Shown here one piece after another: positions 18,536 to 26,788 of a stretch of 64,000 nucleotides of DNA. Each line of letters starts with the position of its first letter. Within the stretch, counting starts at the first letter, position 1. Under the pieces are notes generated by a model that was not told the origin of the DNA, made no database searches, and saw only the letters and a list, made by a program, of their open reading frames with translations. Both the position numbers and the translations under genes were made by a program. Source of the DNA: Silvania confinis (lineage in GTDB: Bacteria; Pseudomonadota; Gammaproteobacteria; Enterobacterales; Enterobacteriaceae); assembly GCF_025564085.1 (NCBI RefSeq), contig NZ_JAMGZJ010000069.1, positions 1 through 64,000 on the forward strand. Reading direction: 5' to 3'.

Positions 18536-19378
18536 GTGTCGCGTCGTTCATTTCCCCTGACTGCCGTTGAGGCGTTTATCGTTACCGCGCGCCATCTGAA
18601 TCTGACCCATGCGGCCAAAGAGCTGTGCCTGACCCAGGGCGCGGTGAGCCGCAAGATTGCCGCACTGGAGAGCTGGTTCGGCTTTCCGCTGTTTGAGCGT
18701 CATGCCCGCGGGCTGCGTCTTTCCCCCCAGGGCAGCGCCCTGCTGCCGGATCTGCGTGCTTCGTATGAGCATTTCCTGACGGTGGCGGATCAGGCCCGGG
18801 CGCAGCAGACCGTGGTGCGGGTGAAAGTGCCCACCTGCGCGGTGCGCTGGCTGGTGCCACGCCTGCTGCAGGTCGAGCGCGACCAGCCGGAGCTGCAAAT
18901 TGCCCTGACCGCCACTAACGATCACAGCGTCAATTTTAAAACTGAATCTTACGATGCCGCGATAGTGTTCGGCACCCAGCTCAGCGCCGGCGATTTGCTG
19001 TTTGAAGAGGCGTTAACCCCGGTCATCAGCCCCTTGCGCCAGAGTTCTGCCGTGGATAGTTTGACCTTCCTGCACCCGACGCGGGATAAGACCGACTGGT
19101 CACTGTGGCTGGAAAAACAGACCGTCCAGCCGCCTGTCATGCACAAAAATCAACACTTCGACACCATGGATCTGGCGATCACCGCCGCCATTCAGGGGCT
19201 TGGCGTGGCCATTGCCGACGAAACACTGGTCGAGGAGGATATCCGCGCCGGGCGGCTGGTGCGGCCTTACGCCAGCAGCGTGAAAACCGGAGCCAGCTAT
19301 CGGCTGGTGCTGCGCGAATCACGTGGGAAGGCCGCCGGGCTGGCGGCGTTCAGGCATTGCCTGCTCAGTCCAGGCTGA
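18536..19378 (+). CDS. LysR-family regulator (GcvA-like)
   Basis: A 280-residue LysR regulator starting at GTG, with an excellent ribosome site CTGGAGG 4-5 bases upstream. The winged HTH is at residues 4-63 (FIVTARHLNLTHAAKELCLTQGAVSRKIAALE), and a periplasmic-binding-like effector domain follows. The opening RRSFPLTAVEAFIVTARHLN and the end of the HTH resemble GcvA/AmpR-type members. It is divergent from the aminotransferase operon, so amino-acid catabolism or uptake is the likely output. Its 3-prime end overlaps the convergent carboxylesterase gene by 14 bp. Confidence 0.85.
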   Translation: MSRRSFPLTAVEAFIVTARHLNLTHAAKELCLTQGAVSRKIAALESWFGFPLFERHARGLRLSPQGSALLPDLRASYEHFLTVADQARAQQTVVRVKVPTCAVRWLVPRLLQVERDQPELQIALTATNDHSVNFKTESYDAAIVFGTQLSAGDLLFEEALTPVISPLRQSSAVDSLTFLHPTRDKTDWSLWLEKQTVQPPVMHKNQHFDTMDLAITAAIQGLGVAIADETLVEEDIRAGRLVRPYASSVKTGASYRLVLRESRGKAAGLAAFRHCLLSPG

Positions 19379-20873
19379 CGTGGTGCTTCATCACTCGCTT
19401 AAACAGCGCCAGTCGGGCGCGCATAAAGCGCTTTTCCAGCTTAAAACCTGCATGTTTATTCAATCCGATGCGCAGCAGCACGTCCCGCCGGTGGTGACAG
19501 GCAGGCCAGCGCAGCGGGCCATTCAGCGTGTCGCAGTCGCGACTGGCGAACCGCGCAAAGTTGACCCAGTAATCCGCGACCTGCGCTGAGAACGCCAGGT
19601 CATTGGCATTCACGTACTGCCGGGCAGGCTCGGCCAGGGTCAGCGTATCAAACACGTAGGGCACTTCGTTGCCGTGCCATGCCCCGTTGGCGTAGGTGTC
19701 ATGTTCGGCTTCGGCTACATAGTCAAACCAGTAGCGCCAGCACGGTTCCCCGACCCGCCGCTGGGCCTGCATCACCACAAATCCAAGCGTGGTAAAGGCC
19801 ATATCCCGGCACACCTGGCGACCCAGCGCCTCATCACCTTTCACCCCCGGATAGAGCAGTTTTATCAGCCCCAGGCCTAAGCGCTGTGCCTTACGCAGCT
19901 TCTGGATCTGCCCGGCGAGATCGATGCCGAACACCGCCATCACGCTGGCCTCATCACTGTTCGAACCAATCATGATCGGCACCGTATGCTGGCGCGCGGC
20001 AAAAAAGACCTCCAGCATCGGCTCCGGCAGCACACAGTCGCCGACAATCGGGGTGGGTGCCACGTTTAGCGGCGCGGTCAGCGGCCAGAAATCCTCCGCC
20101 GGGATCGCCCGGAGCTGCTCTGCGCTGGCGTTGTCGAGCCCGAAATGGGTCGCCAGCGCTTCGCCTTTACTCAGCGCCTGCTCGCGCGGGGTATCCGGCA
20201 GGGTGTAACCGCTCTGGACAATCGCTTTATGAAACAGCCCCAACGCCCGCGGCGAGGCCAGCAATGACAGCACGCTGCGCGCCCCGGCGGACTCGCCGAA
20301 CAGGGTGATATTCTGTGGGTCGCCACCGAAGGCGGCAATATTGTCGCGTACCCACTCGAGGGCGGCGATCTGATCGAGCAGAGCAAAGTTATGCACCACC
20401 CGCTCCTCTTCCCCTTCCAGCGCCGGATGGGCAAAGAAACCCAGATGGCCCAGCCGGTAGTTCAGCGTCACCACCACCACCTCGCGCTGCGCCAGCGCTT
20501 TGCCGTCGTAGGGCGGTAATGCCCCTGCGCCAATTGTAAAGCCGCCGCCGTGCAGCCACACCATCACCGGCAATGGCGTGTTGCGTCGAACCGGCGACCA
20601 GACGTTCAGATACAGGCAATCTTCCGAGAAACGGCCGGGATCGCCCCCGCCCAGCAGTTGGCAATAGTCACTGCTCTGCCAGCAGGAGGCGGAAAAAGTG
20701 GTGGCCGGACGCACGCCGTCCCAGCTCGCCACCGGCTGGGGCGAACGCCAGCGCCATTCGCCCACCGGGGGCGCGGCATAGGGAATGGCGCGCCAGGCCT
20801 GCACATCGCCATCAGTGATGCCGAGCAGCATGCCCTGGCGGGTAGTAATAATTGGGGTGGAGGGGTTATCCAT
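19365..20873 (-). CDS. Type-B carboxylesterase (PnbA-like)
   Basis: A 502-residue alpha/beta-hydrolase of the carboxylesterase-B family. The oxyanion-hole motif HGGGFTIGAG is near residue 110, the nucleophile elbow GESAGARS is near residue 195, and the catalytic His is probably in GAWHGNEVPYVF near residue 400. The N-terminal RQGMLLGITDGDVQAWRAIPYAAPPVGEWRW is typical. Such enzymes hydrolyse small esters; no signal peptide is seen, so it is cytoplasmic. It follows ydcJ by 41 bp in the same orientation and may be co-transcribed. Natural substrate unknown. Confidence 0.87.
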   Translation of the reverse strand: MDNPSTPIITTRQGMLLGITDGDVQAWRAIPYAAPPVGEWRWRSPQPVASWDGVRPATTFSASCWQSSDYCQLLGGGDPGRFSEDCLYLNVWSPVRRNTPLPVMVWLHGGGFTIGAGALPPYDGKALAQREVVVVTLNYRLGHLGFFAHPALEGEEERVVHNFALLDQIAALEWVRDNIAAFGGDPQNITLFGESAGARSVLSLLASPRALGLFHKAIVQSGYTLPDTPREQALSKGEALATHFGLDNASAEQLRAIPAEDFWPLTAPLNVAPTPIVGDCVLPEPMLEVFFAARQHTVPIMIGSNSDEASVMAVFGIDLAGQIQKLRKAQRLGLGLIKLLYPGVKGDEALGRQVCRDMAFTTLGFVVMQAQRRVGEPCWRYWFDYVAEAEHDTYANGAWHGNEVPYVFDTLTLAEPARQYVNANDLAFSAQVADYWVNFARFASRDCDTLNGPLRWPACHHRRDVLLRIGLNKHAGFKLEKRFMRARLALFKRVMKHHVSLD

Positions 20874-20914
20874 ACTGACCTTCTGTTAACGTCTCACCCC
20901 GCAGAGTACCGTGT

Positions 20915-22258
20915 TCAGAGCAAACCGCAACGCCGTTTGCTGCGCTCCTCGGCCTCCTGATACAGCGTAAACTCATCCAGCACCGGGCAACCGAGCGCCG
21001 TCTCAAAGGCCTCCCGGCTGGCGTTGCCGTGGGTGCGGGCCTGAGTCTGATTGCCGAGGTTGGACTGGAAAATCCCCGCCGCGCTCACCGGCAGAAAATC
21101 TTCATAGGTGATGGGCTGGGCGACCACCCAGCCGCGCTCAATCAGCGGCTGTGGATCGTCTCCGGGCCTGAACGCCTGGCGATGCGACTCCCCGGCGGGC
21201 GTCAGACGGTAGCGGAAGTACGCCAGTTCCTGACGGCGCAGAAAGATGTCGCTGTCGGGAAATTCCTGAAACACTTCCTGCAAATGCATCTGATGTAGCA
21301 GATTGTCTTTGCCGGTTCCGGCTTCGGCCAGCAGGCGGTCGTACAGCTCGCGTCCTTTTGGCGTTAAGGCCACCCCGCGCTGTTCAATCTCACCAAAGCG
21401 TGCGGTGTGGGTACCCCGATTCTCCCCTTCAAATAACACCGGCTCTTCCAGCGCTTTAAAGCTGGTCTGGCGCAGCAGCAGCGGCATCTCCCGGCGCGGC
21501 GGCCCCTCGATCAGCGCTTTCGGTTCGATACCGTATTCCGGCATCAACGCCTGCACGCGGTCGATATCCAGCGTGCGCGGGGTCAGGTGATTAATGTGAC
21601 AGCCGGGAAAGCACACCACGTCGGCAATCAGCCGGTGCTCATTGTGCAGCGCCAGATAGGTTTGCTGGTCAACCGTGGCGTGGCGATGCCAGCGAAAGGT
21701 CTCCAGCGCTTCGTAGACAAATTCCTGCGCCTGGGCATCGGTAAATTCCCCTTCCGTTTCGTGCAGGGCGATAAGGGTCATACAGCGCGGGGTGAAGATG
21801 CTGCGCCGGTCGAGGATCGCCGCCGCCTGTTCGCGCAGCGACACATTGTCAATCAGCTCCAGGCGCAGCAACGAGGTAAAGATACGAAACGGGTTGCGGC
21901 ACAGGGCGGCATCATCCACCGGGCGGAACGCAGTGGAGTGAACCGGCACACCGGCCTGGGAAAGATCGTAATAGCTGACCGGGTACATGCCCATAATGGC
22001 GAACATGCGACGCAGCGTATTCAGCTCCTGAGCACTCCCGACACGGATGGCACCGTGGCGTTCGACGTTTAGGCGGGCCAGTTCGTCCGCATTGGCCAGT
22101 TGTTCGTGCAGCTTCGGGTTGTTCTCCAGCACCCCCAGATTCACATCTGCTACCAGCTCCAGTAAGGTGCCGTACTGCGGAACTTCCTGCTGGTACATCG
22201 CCGACATAGCCTGCGAAAATTGTTCCCGAATATCATCAGCCGTGATGGTGTTCGCCAT
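20915..22258 (-). CDS. ydcJ: YdcJ, VOC-superfamily (DUF1338) 2-oxoadipate dioxygenase/decarboxylase-like protein
   Basis: A 447-residue DUF1338 protein matching YdcJ. Members such as HglS convert 2-oxoadipate to D-2-hydroxyglutarate with a single Fe(II). Candidate metal ligands are His in GVPVHSTAFRPV (about residue 106) and in GCHINHLTPRTLDID (about residue 220), with a Glu in the C-terminal half. Whether YdcJ of enterobacteria uses 2-oxoadipate is not proven. It is divergent from ydcI, whose product regulates this region in relatives, with a palindrome in the 273-bp gap. The start codon is preceded by a good GGAG site. Confidence 0.88.
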   Translation of the reverse strand: MANTITADDIREQFSQAMSAMYQQEVPQYGTLLELVADVNLGVLENNPKLHEQLANADELARLNVERHGAIRVGSAQELNTLRRMFAIMGMYPVSYYDLSQAGVPVHSTAFRPVDDAALCRNPFRIFTSLLRLELIDNVSLREQAAAILDRRSIFTPRCMTLIALHETEGEFTDAQAQEFVYEALETFRWHRHATVDQQTYLALHNEHRLIADVVCFPGCHINHLTPRTLDIDRVQALMPEYGIEPKALIEGPPRREMPLLLRQTSFKALEEPVLFEGENRGTHTARFGEIEQRGVALTPKGRELYDRLLAEAGTGKDNLLHQMHLQEVFQEFPDSDIFLRRQELAYFRYRLTPAGESHRQAFRPGDDPQPLIERGWVVAQPITYEDFLPVSAAGIFQSNLGNQTQARTHGNASREAFETALGCPVLDEFTLYQEAEERSKRRCGLL

Positions 22259-22459
22259 GATGTCATGCCTCCAGTGAATATTACCTGGAGTGTAGAGAAG
22301 GCCATGAACGGCGGCGGGAAGAATTTACAAATTGTGATCTGGATGGAGCGATTCTCATTTGCAGATTTACCGGGTATTCATCGCTTTGGGCATTAGCACG
22401 ATAAATTGCCGTGATTGCCGAAAAACACTTGTTACTCAAATAGATCAAATGTTAATAAT

Positions 22460-22483
22460 ATTTTGCTAGCCGGTTAGCAAAAT
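22460..22483. promoter_or_regulatory. Candidate YdcI operator (9-bp inverted repeat)
   Basis: ATTTTGCTA (22460-22468) and TAGCAAAAT (22475-22483) are perfect inverted repeats with a GCCGGT spacer, in the ydcJ/ydcI divergent gap about 50-70 bp before ydcI. The symmetry and place fit a LysR-type autoregulatory site. The remainder of the 22,259-22,531 gap shows no gene. Confidence 0.5.
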
Positions 22484-22531
22484 TAAACAACTTTGCTTGT
22501 CACTCTAACCTCTCTGTTCTTAACATCGCCT

Positions 22532-23455
22532 ATGGAAAAAAATGGTTTGTTTAGTCAGCGCATTCGTCTGCGCCATTTGCACACTTTTGTGGCCGTCGCT
22601 CAACAGGGAACGCTGGGGCGCGCGGCTGAAACTCTTAACCTTAGCCAGCCTGCGCTGTCCAAAACACTGAACGAGCTGGAACAACTCACCGGCACACGTT
22701 TGTTCGACCGTGGACGGTTAGGCGCCCAGCTCACCCTCGTCGGCGAGCAATTTCTGACCCACGCCGTCAAAGTGCTCGACGCCCTGAACACGGCGGGCCA
22801 GTCCCTGACGCGCCGCAACGATCAGCCTGCCGACGTGGTGCGCATCGGCGCCCTGCCCACCGCCGCGCTGGGCATCTTGCCGGCGGTGATTGGCCAGTTT
22901 CATAAGCAGCAGCGCAACATCACCCTGCAGGTGGCCACCATGAATAACACCATGCTGCTGGCGGGGCTCAAGTCCGGGGAGCTGGATCTGGGGATCGGCA
23001 GAATGTCGGACCCGGAGCTGATGAGCGGCCTGAATTACGAACTGCTGTTTCTGGAATCGCTGAAGTTGGTGGTGCGTCCGCGCCACCCGATCCTCAACGA
23101 CACCGTGACCCTGAGCCGGGTGATGGACTGGCCGGTGGTGGTGTCACCAAAAGGCACCGTTCCGCGCCAGACCGCAGAAACCCTGCTACAGGCCCAGGGG
23201 TGTAAACTGCCTGCGGGCTGTATTGAAACGTTGTCGGCGTCGCTCTCGCGCCAGCTGACCGTCGACTACGACTACGTCTGGTTTGTCCCGTCCGGGGCAG
23301 TGAAAGACGATCTGCGTCAGGGTTCGCTGGTCGCCCTGCCGGTGACCACCCCAGGTCCCGGCGAACCGATTGGGGTATTAACGCGCGTGGAGGCCCCCCT
23401 TTCCACCGCCGCCCAGACGCTGCTAAGCGCAATTCGTAAATCTATGCCTGTGTGA
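22532..23455 (+). CDS. ydcI: LysR-family regulator YdcI
   Basis: A 307-residue LysR regulator, nearly the same through its HTH as E. coli YdcI (QRIRLRHLHTFVAVAQQGTLGRAAETLNLSQPALSKTLNELE). The effector domain ends with LSASLSRQLTVDYDYVWFVPSGAVKDDLR, also diagnostic. YdcI has been linked in Salmonella and E. coli to acid/stress responses and carbon metabolism. The start MEKNGLF (22532) is chosen over an upstream in-frame ATG by family length. Divergent from ydcJ; followed by a strong terminator. Confidence 0.92.
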   Translation: MEKNGLFSQRIRLRHLHTFVAVAQQGTLGRAAETLNLSQPALSKTLNELEQLTGTRLFDRGRLGAQLTLVGEQFLTHAVKVLDALNTAGQSLTRRNDQPADVVRIGALPTAALGILPAVIGQFHKQQRNITLQVATMNNTMLLAGLKSGELDLGIGRMSDPELMSGLNYELLFLESLKLVVRPRHPILNDTVTLSRVMDWPVVVSPKGTVPRQTAETLLQAQGCKLPAGCIETLSASLSRQLTVDYDYVWFVPSGAVKDDLRQGSLVALPVTTPGPGEPIGVLTRVEAPLSTAAQTLLSAIRKSMPV

Positions 23456-23470
23456 TCACACTTCCTGCCT

Positions 23471-23495
23471 GCCCGTCTTGATGACGGGCTTTTTG
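23471..23495 (+). terminator. ydcI terminator
   Basis: GCCCGTC (23471-23477) pairs with GACGGGC (23483-23489) and is followed by TTTTTG. It lies 15 bases after the ydcI stop. The remaining bases to 23,721 show no gene and should carry the promoter of the next gene. Confidence 0.85.
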
Positions 23496-23721
23496 TTTCC
23501 GTTACTCAAATAATGCGAAATCATTCATTAACAATTGCATCAAACAATTTAACAGATTTATCATACCCGCCGATTTCACCAAATGGTTCATTCGAATAAC
23601 AACCCGGTGATAATCACGCCGCCTTGCAGCGGAATAATTCGCATATTTCATCATAATCCTTTTCTTTTGTTATCCATTTGGTTCGGATCTTGCCAGAGAA
23701 AAGGGGTTTCAGGAGACAGAA

Positions 23722-26106
23722 ATGGCTTTAGGTAATTCGCTACGTGGGTTCCCCCGGATCCTGCAGTGGCTGCTGGTTGGGCTGATGGTCATCATCGGGC
23801 TGGCCGTCGGTGGACTGGGCTTTAAGCTCGCCACCGTGGGGGGAAGTTGGTATTTCCTGATCATGGGCGTGGTGATGCTGATTGCCGCGTTCCTGATCGC
23901 CCGCAACCGTCCCGGTGGGATTGTGCTGTACGCGGTGGCGTTTATCGCCTCGCTGTTCTGGGCGGTAAGTGACGCGGGCTGGGATTTCTGGCCGCTGTTC
24001 TCGCGCCTGTTCACCTTCGCGGTGCTGGCGTTCCTCGCCGCCGTGGTCTGGCCGTTCCTGCGCGCAGCGAAGCAAAGCGGGCCAGTGAACAAAACCCCGG
24101 CCTTTGCGCTGGCCGCCGTACTGGCCGTCGTGATGCTGGTCAGCGTGGGCTGGATGTTCAAACCACAAACGCTGGTCAGCGCCCGCGAGCCGGTACCGGT
24201 TAAACCGGTGGCATCGGGCGAACAGCAGAAGGACTGGGCGCACTGGGGCAATACCACCCACGGCGATCGTTTTGCCGCGCTGGACCAGATTAATAAAGAC
24301 AACGTCAACCAACTGAAAGTGGCCTGGACGGCGCACACGGGTGACATCCCACAGAGCAACGGCTCTGGCGCAGAAGACCAGAACACCCCGCTGCAGATTG
24401 GCGATACCCTGTTTGTCTGCACCCCGTACAGTAAGGTGCTGGCGCTGGACGTCGACTCCGGGAAGGAGAAATGGCGCTACGACTCAAAAGCGACCGCGCC
24501 AAACTGGCAGCGCTGTCGCGGTCTGGGCTATTTTGAAGACACCTCCAGCGTGACAACGTCACAGGTCGATACCCAGCCTGCGGCCTGCTCGCGTCGCCTG
24601 TTCCTGCCGACGACCGATGCGCGCCTGATTGCCATCAACGCCGACACCGGCAAGCTGTGCGAAGACTTTGGCGACCACGGCTCGGTCGACCTTGGTGTGG
24701 GCATGGGTGAGATCAAACCAGGCTACTATCAGCAGACCTCAACCCCGCTGGTGGCGGGCAATGTCGTCGTTGTTGGCGGCCGCGTGGCCGATAACTTCTC
24801 CACCGGTGAACCACCGGGTGTGGTGCGCGCCTATGACGTGCACACCGGCCAGCTGGCCTGGGCCTGGGATCCGGGCAACCCGAACATCACCGGCCTGCCG
24901 CCAGAAGGCCAGACCTACACTCGTGGGACGCCAAACGTCTGGTCAGCCATGTCTTACGACGCGAAGCTGAACCTGATTTACCTCCCGACCGGCAACGCCA
25001 CCCCGGACTTTTATGCCGGAGAACGTACCGAGCTGGATGATAAATACAGCTCCTCGATTGTGGCGGTGGACGCCACCAGCGGACAGGTGCGTTGGCATTT
25101 CCAGACCACTCACCACGATCTGTGGGACTTTGACCTGCCTTCTCAACCGCTGCTGTACGATTTGCCGGACGGCAATGGCCACACCACCCCGGTGCTGGTG
25201 CAGACCAGCAAGCAGGGCATGATCTTTATGCTCAACCGCGAAACCGGCGAGCCGGTGGCGAAAGTGGAAGAGCGTCCGGTTCCGGCCGGGAACATCGAAG
25301 GCGAGCGCTACTCGCCTACCCAGCCGTACTCGTTGGGCATGCCGATGATCGGCAACCAGACCCTGACCGAATCCGACATGTGGGGCGCAACCCCTGTCGA
25401 TCTGCTGCTGTGCCGCATCCAGTTTAAAGAGATGCGCCATCAGGGCGTCTACACCCCGCCGGGTCTGGATCGCTCCCTGCAGTTCCCGGGTTCGCTGGGC
25501 GGTATGAACTGGGGTAGCGTCTCGGTTGATCCGAACAACAGCCTGATGTTCGTCAACGATATGCGTCTGGGGCTGGCGAACTACATGGTGCCACGCGCCA
25601 ATGTTGCCAAAAACGCCAGCGGGATTGAGATGGGGATTGTGCCGATGGACGGTACGCCGTTTGGTGCGATGCGCGAGCGCTTCCTGTCGCCGCTGGGCAT
25701 TCCGTGCCAGAAACCGCCGTTCGGCACGATGTCGGCGGTGGATCTGAAGTCTGGCAAGCTGGTGTGGCAGGTGCCGGTGGGAACGGTTGAAGATACCGGC
25801 CCGCTGGGTATCCGTATGCACTTGCCCATCCCGATTGGCATGCCAACCCTGGGCGCATCGCTCTCTACCCAGTCTGGCCTGCTGTTCTTTGCCGGGACCC
25901 AGGATTTCTACCTGCGTGCGTTTGATACCGCCAACGGGAAAGAGATCTGGAAAGAACGTCTGCCAGTGGGCAGCCAGTCCGGCCCGATGACCTACGTGTC
26001 ACCGAAAACCGGCAAGCAGTACATCATCATCAACGCCGGGGGCGCACGCCAGTCGCCGGACCGTGGCGATTACATCATCGCCTACGCGTTGCCTGATAAA
26101 AAGTAA
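23722..26106 (+). CDS. Membrane-bound PQQ-dependent (glucose-type) dehydrogenase
   Basis: A 794-residue quinoprotein. Residues about 12-145 hold five membrane helices (LQWLLVGLMVIIGLAVGG, WYFLIMGVVMLIAAFLIA, and others); the rest is a periplasmic eight-bladed beta-propeller. PQQ-site landmarks include WAHWGNTTHGDRFAALDQIN, HHDLWDFDLPSQPLL and GGMNWGSVSVDPN. It oxidises an aldose to its lactone in the periplasm and passes electrons to ubiquinone. Length and architecture equal E. coli Gcd, but the sequence differs widely outside the motifs, and Gcd is not located here in E. coli. It may be a paralogue with another sugar or polyol substrate. It ends with a strong terminator. Confidence 0.85.
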   Translation: MALGNSLRGFPRILQWLLVGLMVIIGLAVGGLGFKLATVGGSWYFLIMGVVMLIAAFLIARNRPGGIVLYAVAFIASLFWAVSDAGWDFWPLFSRLFTFAVLAFLAAVVWPFLRAAKQSGPVNKTPAFALAAVLAVVMLVSVGWMFKPQTLVSAREPVPVKPVASGEQQKDWAHWGNTTHGDRFAALDQINKDNVNQLKVAWTAHTGDIPQSNGSGAEDQNTPLQIGDTLFVCTPYSKVLALDVDSGKEKWRYDSKATAPNWQRCRGLGYFEDTSSVTTSQVDTQPAACSRRLFLPTTDARLIAINADTGKLCEDFGDHGSVDLGVGMGEIKPGYYQQTSTPLVAGNVVVVGGRVADNFSTGEPPGVVRAYDVHTGQLAWAWDPGNPNITGLPPEGQTYTRGTPNVWSAMSYDAKLNLIYLPTGNATPDFYAGERTELDDKYSSSIVAVDATSGQVRWHFQTTHHDLWDFDLPSQPLLYDLPDGNGHTTPVLVQTSKQGMIFMLNRETGEPVAKVEERPVPAGNIEGERYSPTQPYSLGMPMIGNQTLTESDMWGATPVDLLLCRIQFKEMRHQGVYTPPGLDRSLQFPGSLGGMNWGSVSVDPNNSLMFVNDMRLGLANYMVPRANVAKNASGIEMGIVPMDGTPFGAMRERFLSPLGIPCQKPPFGTMSAVDLKSGKLVWQVPVGTVEDTGPLGIRMHLPIPIGMPTLGASLSTQSGLLFFAGTQDFYLRAFDTANGKEIWKERLPVGSQSGPMTYVSPKTGKQYIIINAGGARQSPDRGDYIIAYALPDKK

Positions 26107-26111
26107 CCACG

Positions 26112-26142
26112 CAACCGGCCACTGATGTGGCCGGTTTTTTTT
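26112..26142. terminator. Terminator after the PQQ dehydrogenase
   Basis: AACCGGCCA and TGGCCGGTT form the stem around CTGATG, followed by eight T. It touches the 3-prime end of the convergent lipoprotein gene at 26,141. Confidence 0.85.
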
Positions 26143-26608
26143 ACCTTTGCGGCGTGCCGGACAGCGAGTTTTCGATCCAGGTTGCCGTTTTCCCGTTCTG
26201 ATAACTCGCCACCAGATTTTGACTGACCCCTGCCGGCCAGCAGCTGCGCATCACGGCCCGTTTCGTCTCCTCAAAGAAGGGCTTATCGCCTGCCGCTTGA
26301 TAGTCTGCTGCGCGTCCGTTCAGCTTGACGTTAAACGAGACGGTCACCCTACCGGAATAACGCTGCGCCGCGGCCTGCTCAGGGTAACGGGGCTGGACCC
26401 GATACACATCGCCGTCGCAGTCTGCCTGTGCGTTATCTGCGGTCGACGCGCTACCGCCTACCGGAAAGGATAAACCGACGCCCACCCCGCCGTTGCCGCC
26501 ACCCCCACCGATGCCTACTCCGCCGATCCCCACGCTCCCGCCGGACGCACACCCGGCCAGTAACCCTGCCGCGCAGATTATTTGCACCCTTCGTATGGTT
26601 GATTGCAT
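26141..26608 (-). CDS. Glycine-rich lipoprotein with TonB C-terminal-like domain
   Basis: A 155-residue predicted lipoprotein. The lipobox is GLLAGC at residue 19, followed by a Gly/Ser/Val linker of about 30 residues made of GIGGVGIGGGGGNGG-type repeats. The C-terminal ~90 residues look like a TonB C-terminal fold: VQPRYPEQAAAQRYSGRVTVSFNV, then DKPFFEETKRAVMRSCWP. Two cysteines in the folded part may pair. No function is known. It is followed downstream only by the convergent dehydrogenase terminator. Confidence 0.75.
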   Translation of the reverse strand: MQSTIRRVQIICAAGLLAGCASGGSVGIGGVGIGGGGGNGGVGVGLSFPVGGSASTADNAQADCDGDVYRVQPRYPEQAAAQRYSGRVTVSFNVKLNGRAADYQAAGDKPFFEETKRAVMRSCWPAGVSQNLVASYQNGKTATWIENSLSGTPQR

Positions 26609-26653
26609 CGCTTTGCTCCTCTTGCGTCTTTATAACGATCATAGCGGGGAATA

Positions 26654-26689
26654 AAAAAAGGGTTCATGTCGAAACATGAACCCTTTTTT
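26654..26689 (-). terminator. Strong bidirectional terminator
   Basis: GGGTTCATGT (26660-26669) pairs with ACATGAACCC (26674-26683), with a CGAA loop and A6/T6 flanks. It lies just upstream of the lipoprotein gene and about 100 bp past the chemoreceptor stop, and would end the chemoreceptor transcript. Confidence 0.85.
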
Positions 26690-26697
26690 ACCGTTGC

Positions 26698-26768
26698 TGC
26701 CCGGCGGCGCTTCGCTTGCACGGGTCTACGGGATCGTAGGCCGGGTAGTAAGCGCAGCGCCACCCTGC
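26698..26768. repeat. REP/BIME-type palindromic element
   Basis: GCCCGGCGGCGCTTCGCTTGC, CGGGTCTACG, CGTAGGCCGGGTA and AGCGCAGCGCCACC form the facing palindromic units of an enterobacterial REP pair between the chemoreceptor and its terminator. A second copy lies at 30,687-30,745. Confidence 0.75.
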
Positions 26769-26788
26769 AAGGCACAGAACCTAACGGC

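Noticed and set aside
24943..25821. A 292-residue minus-strand frame within the PQQ dehydrogenase
   Set aside because: His/Arg-rich antisense shadow of a high-GC gene, no start signal or known domain.
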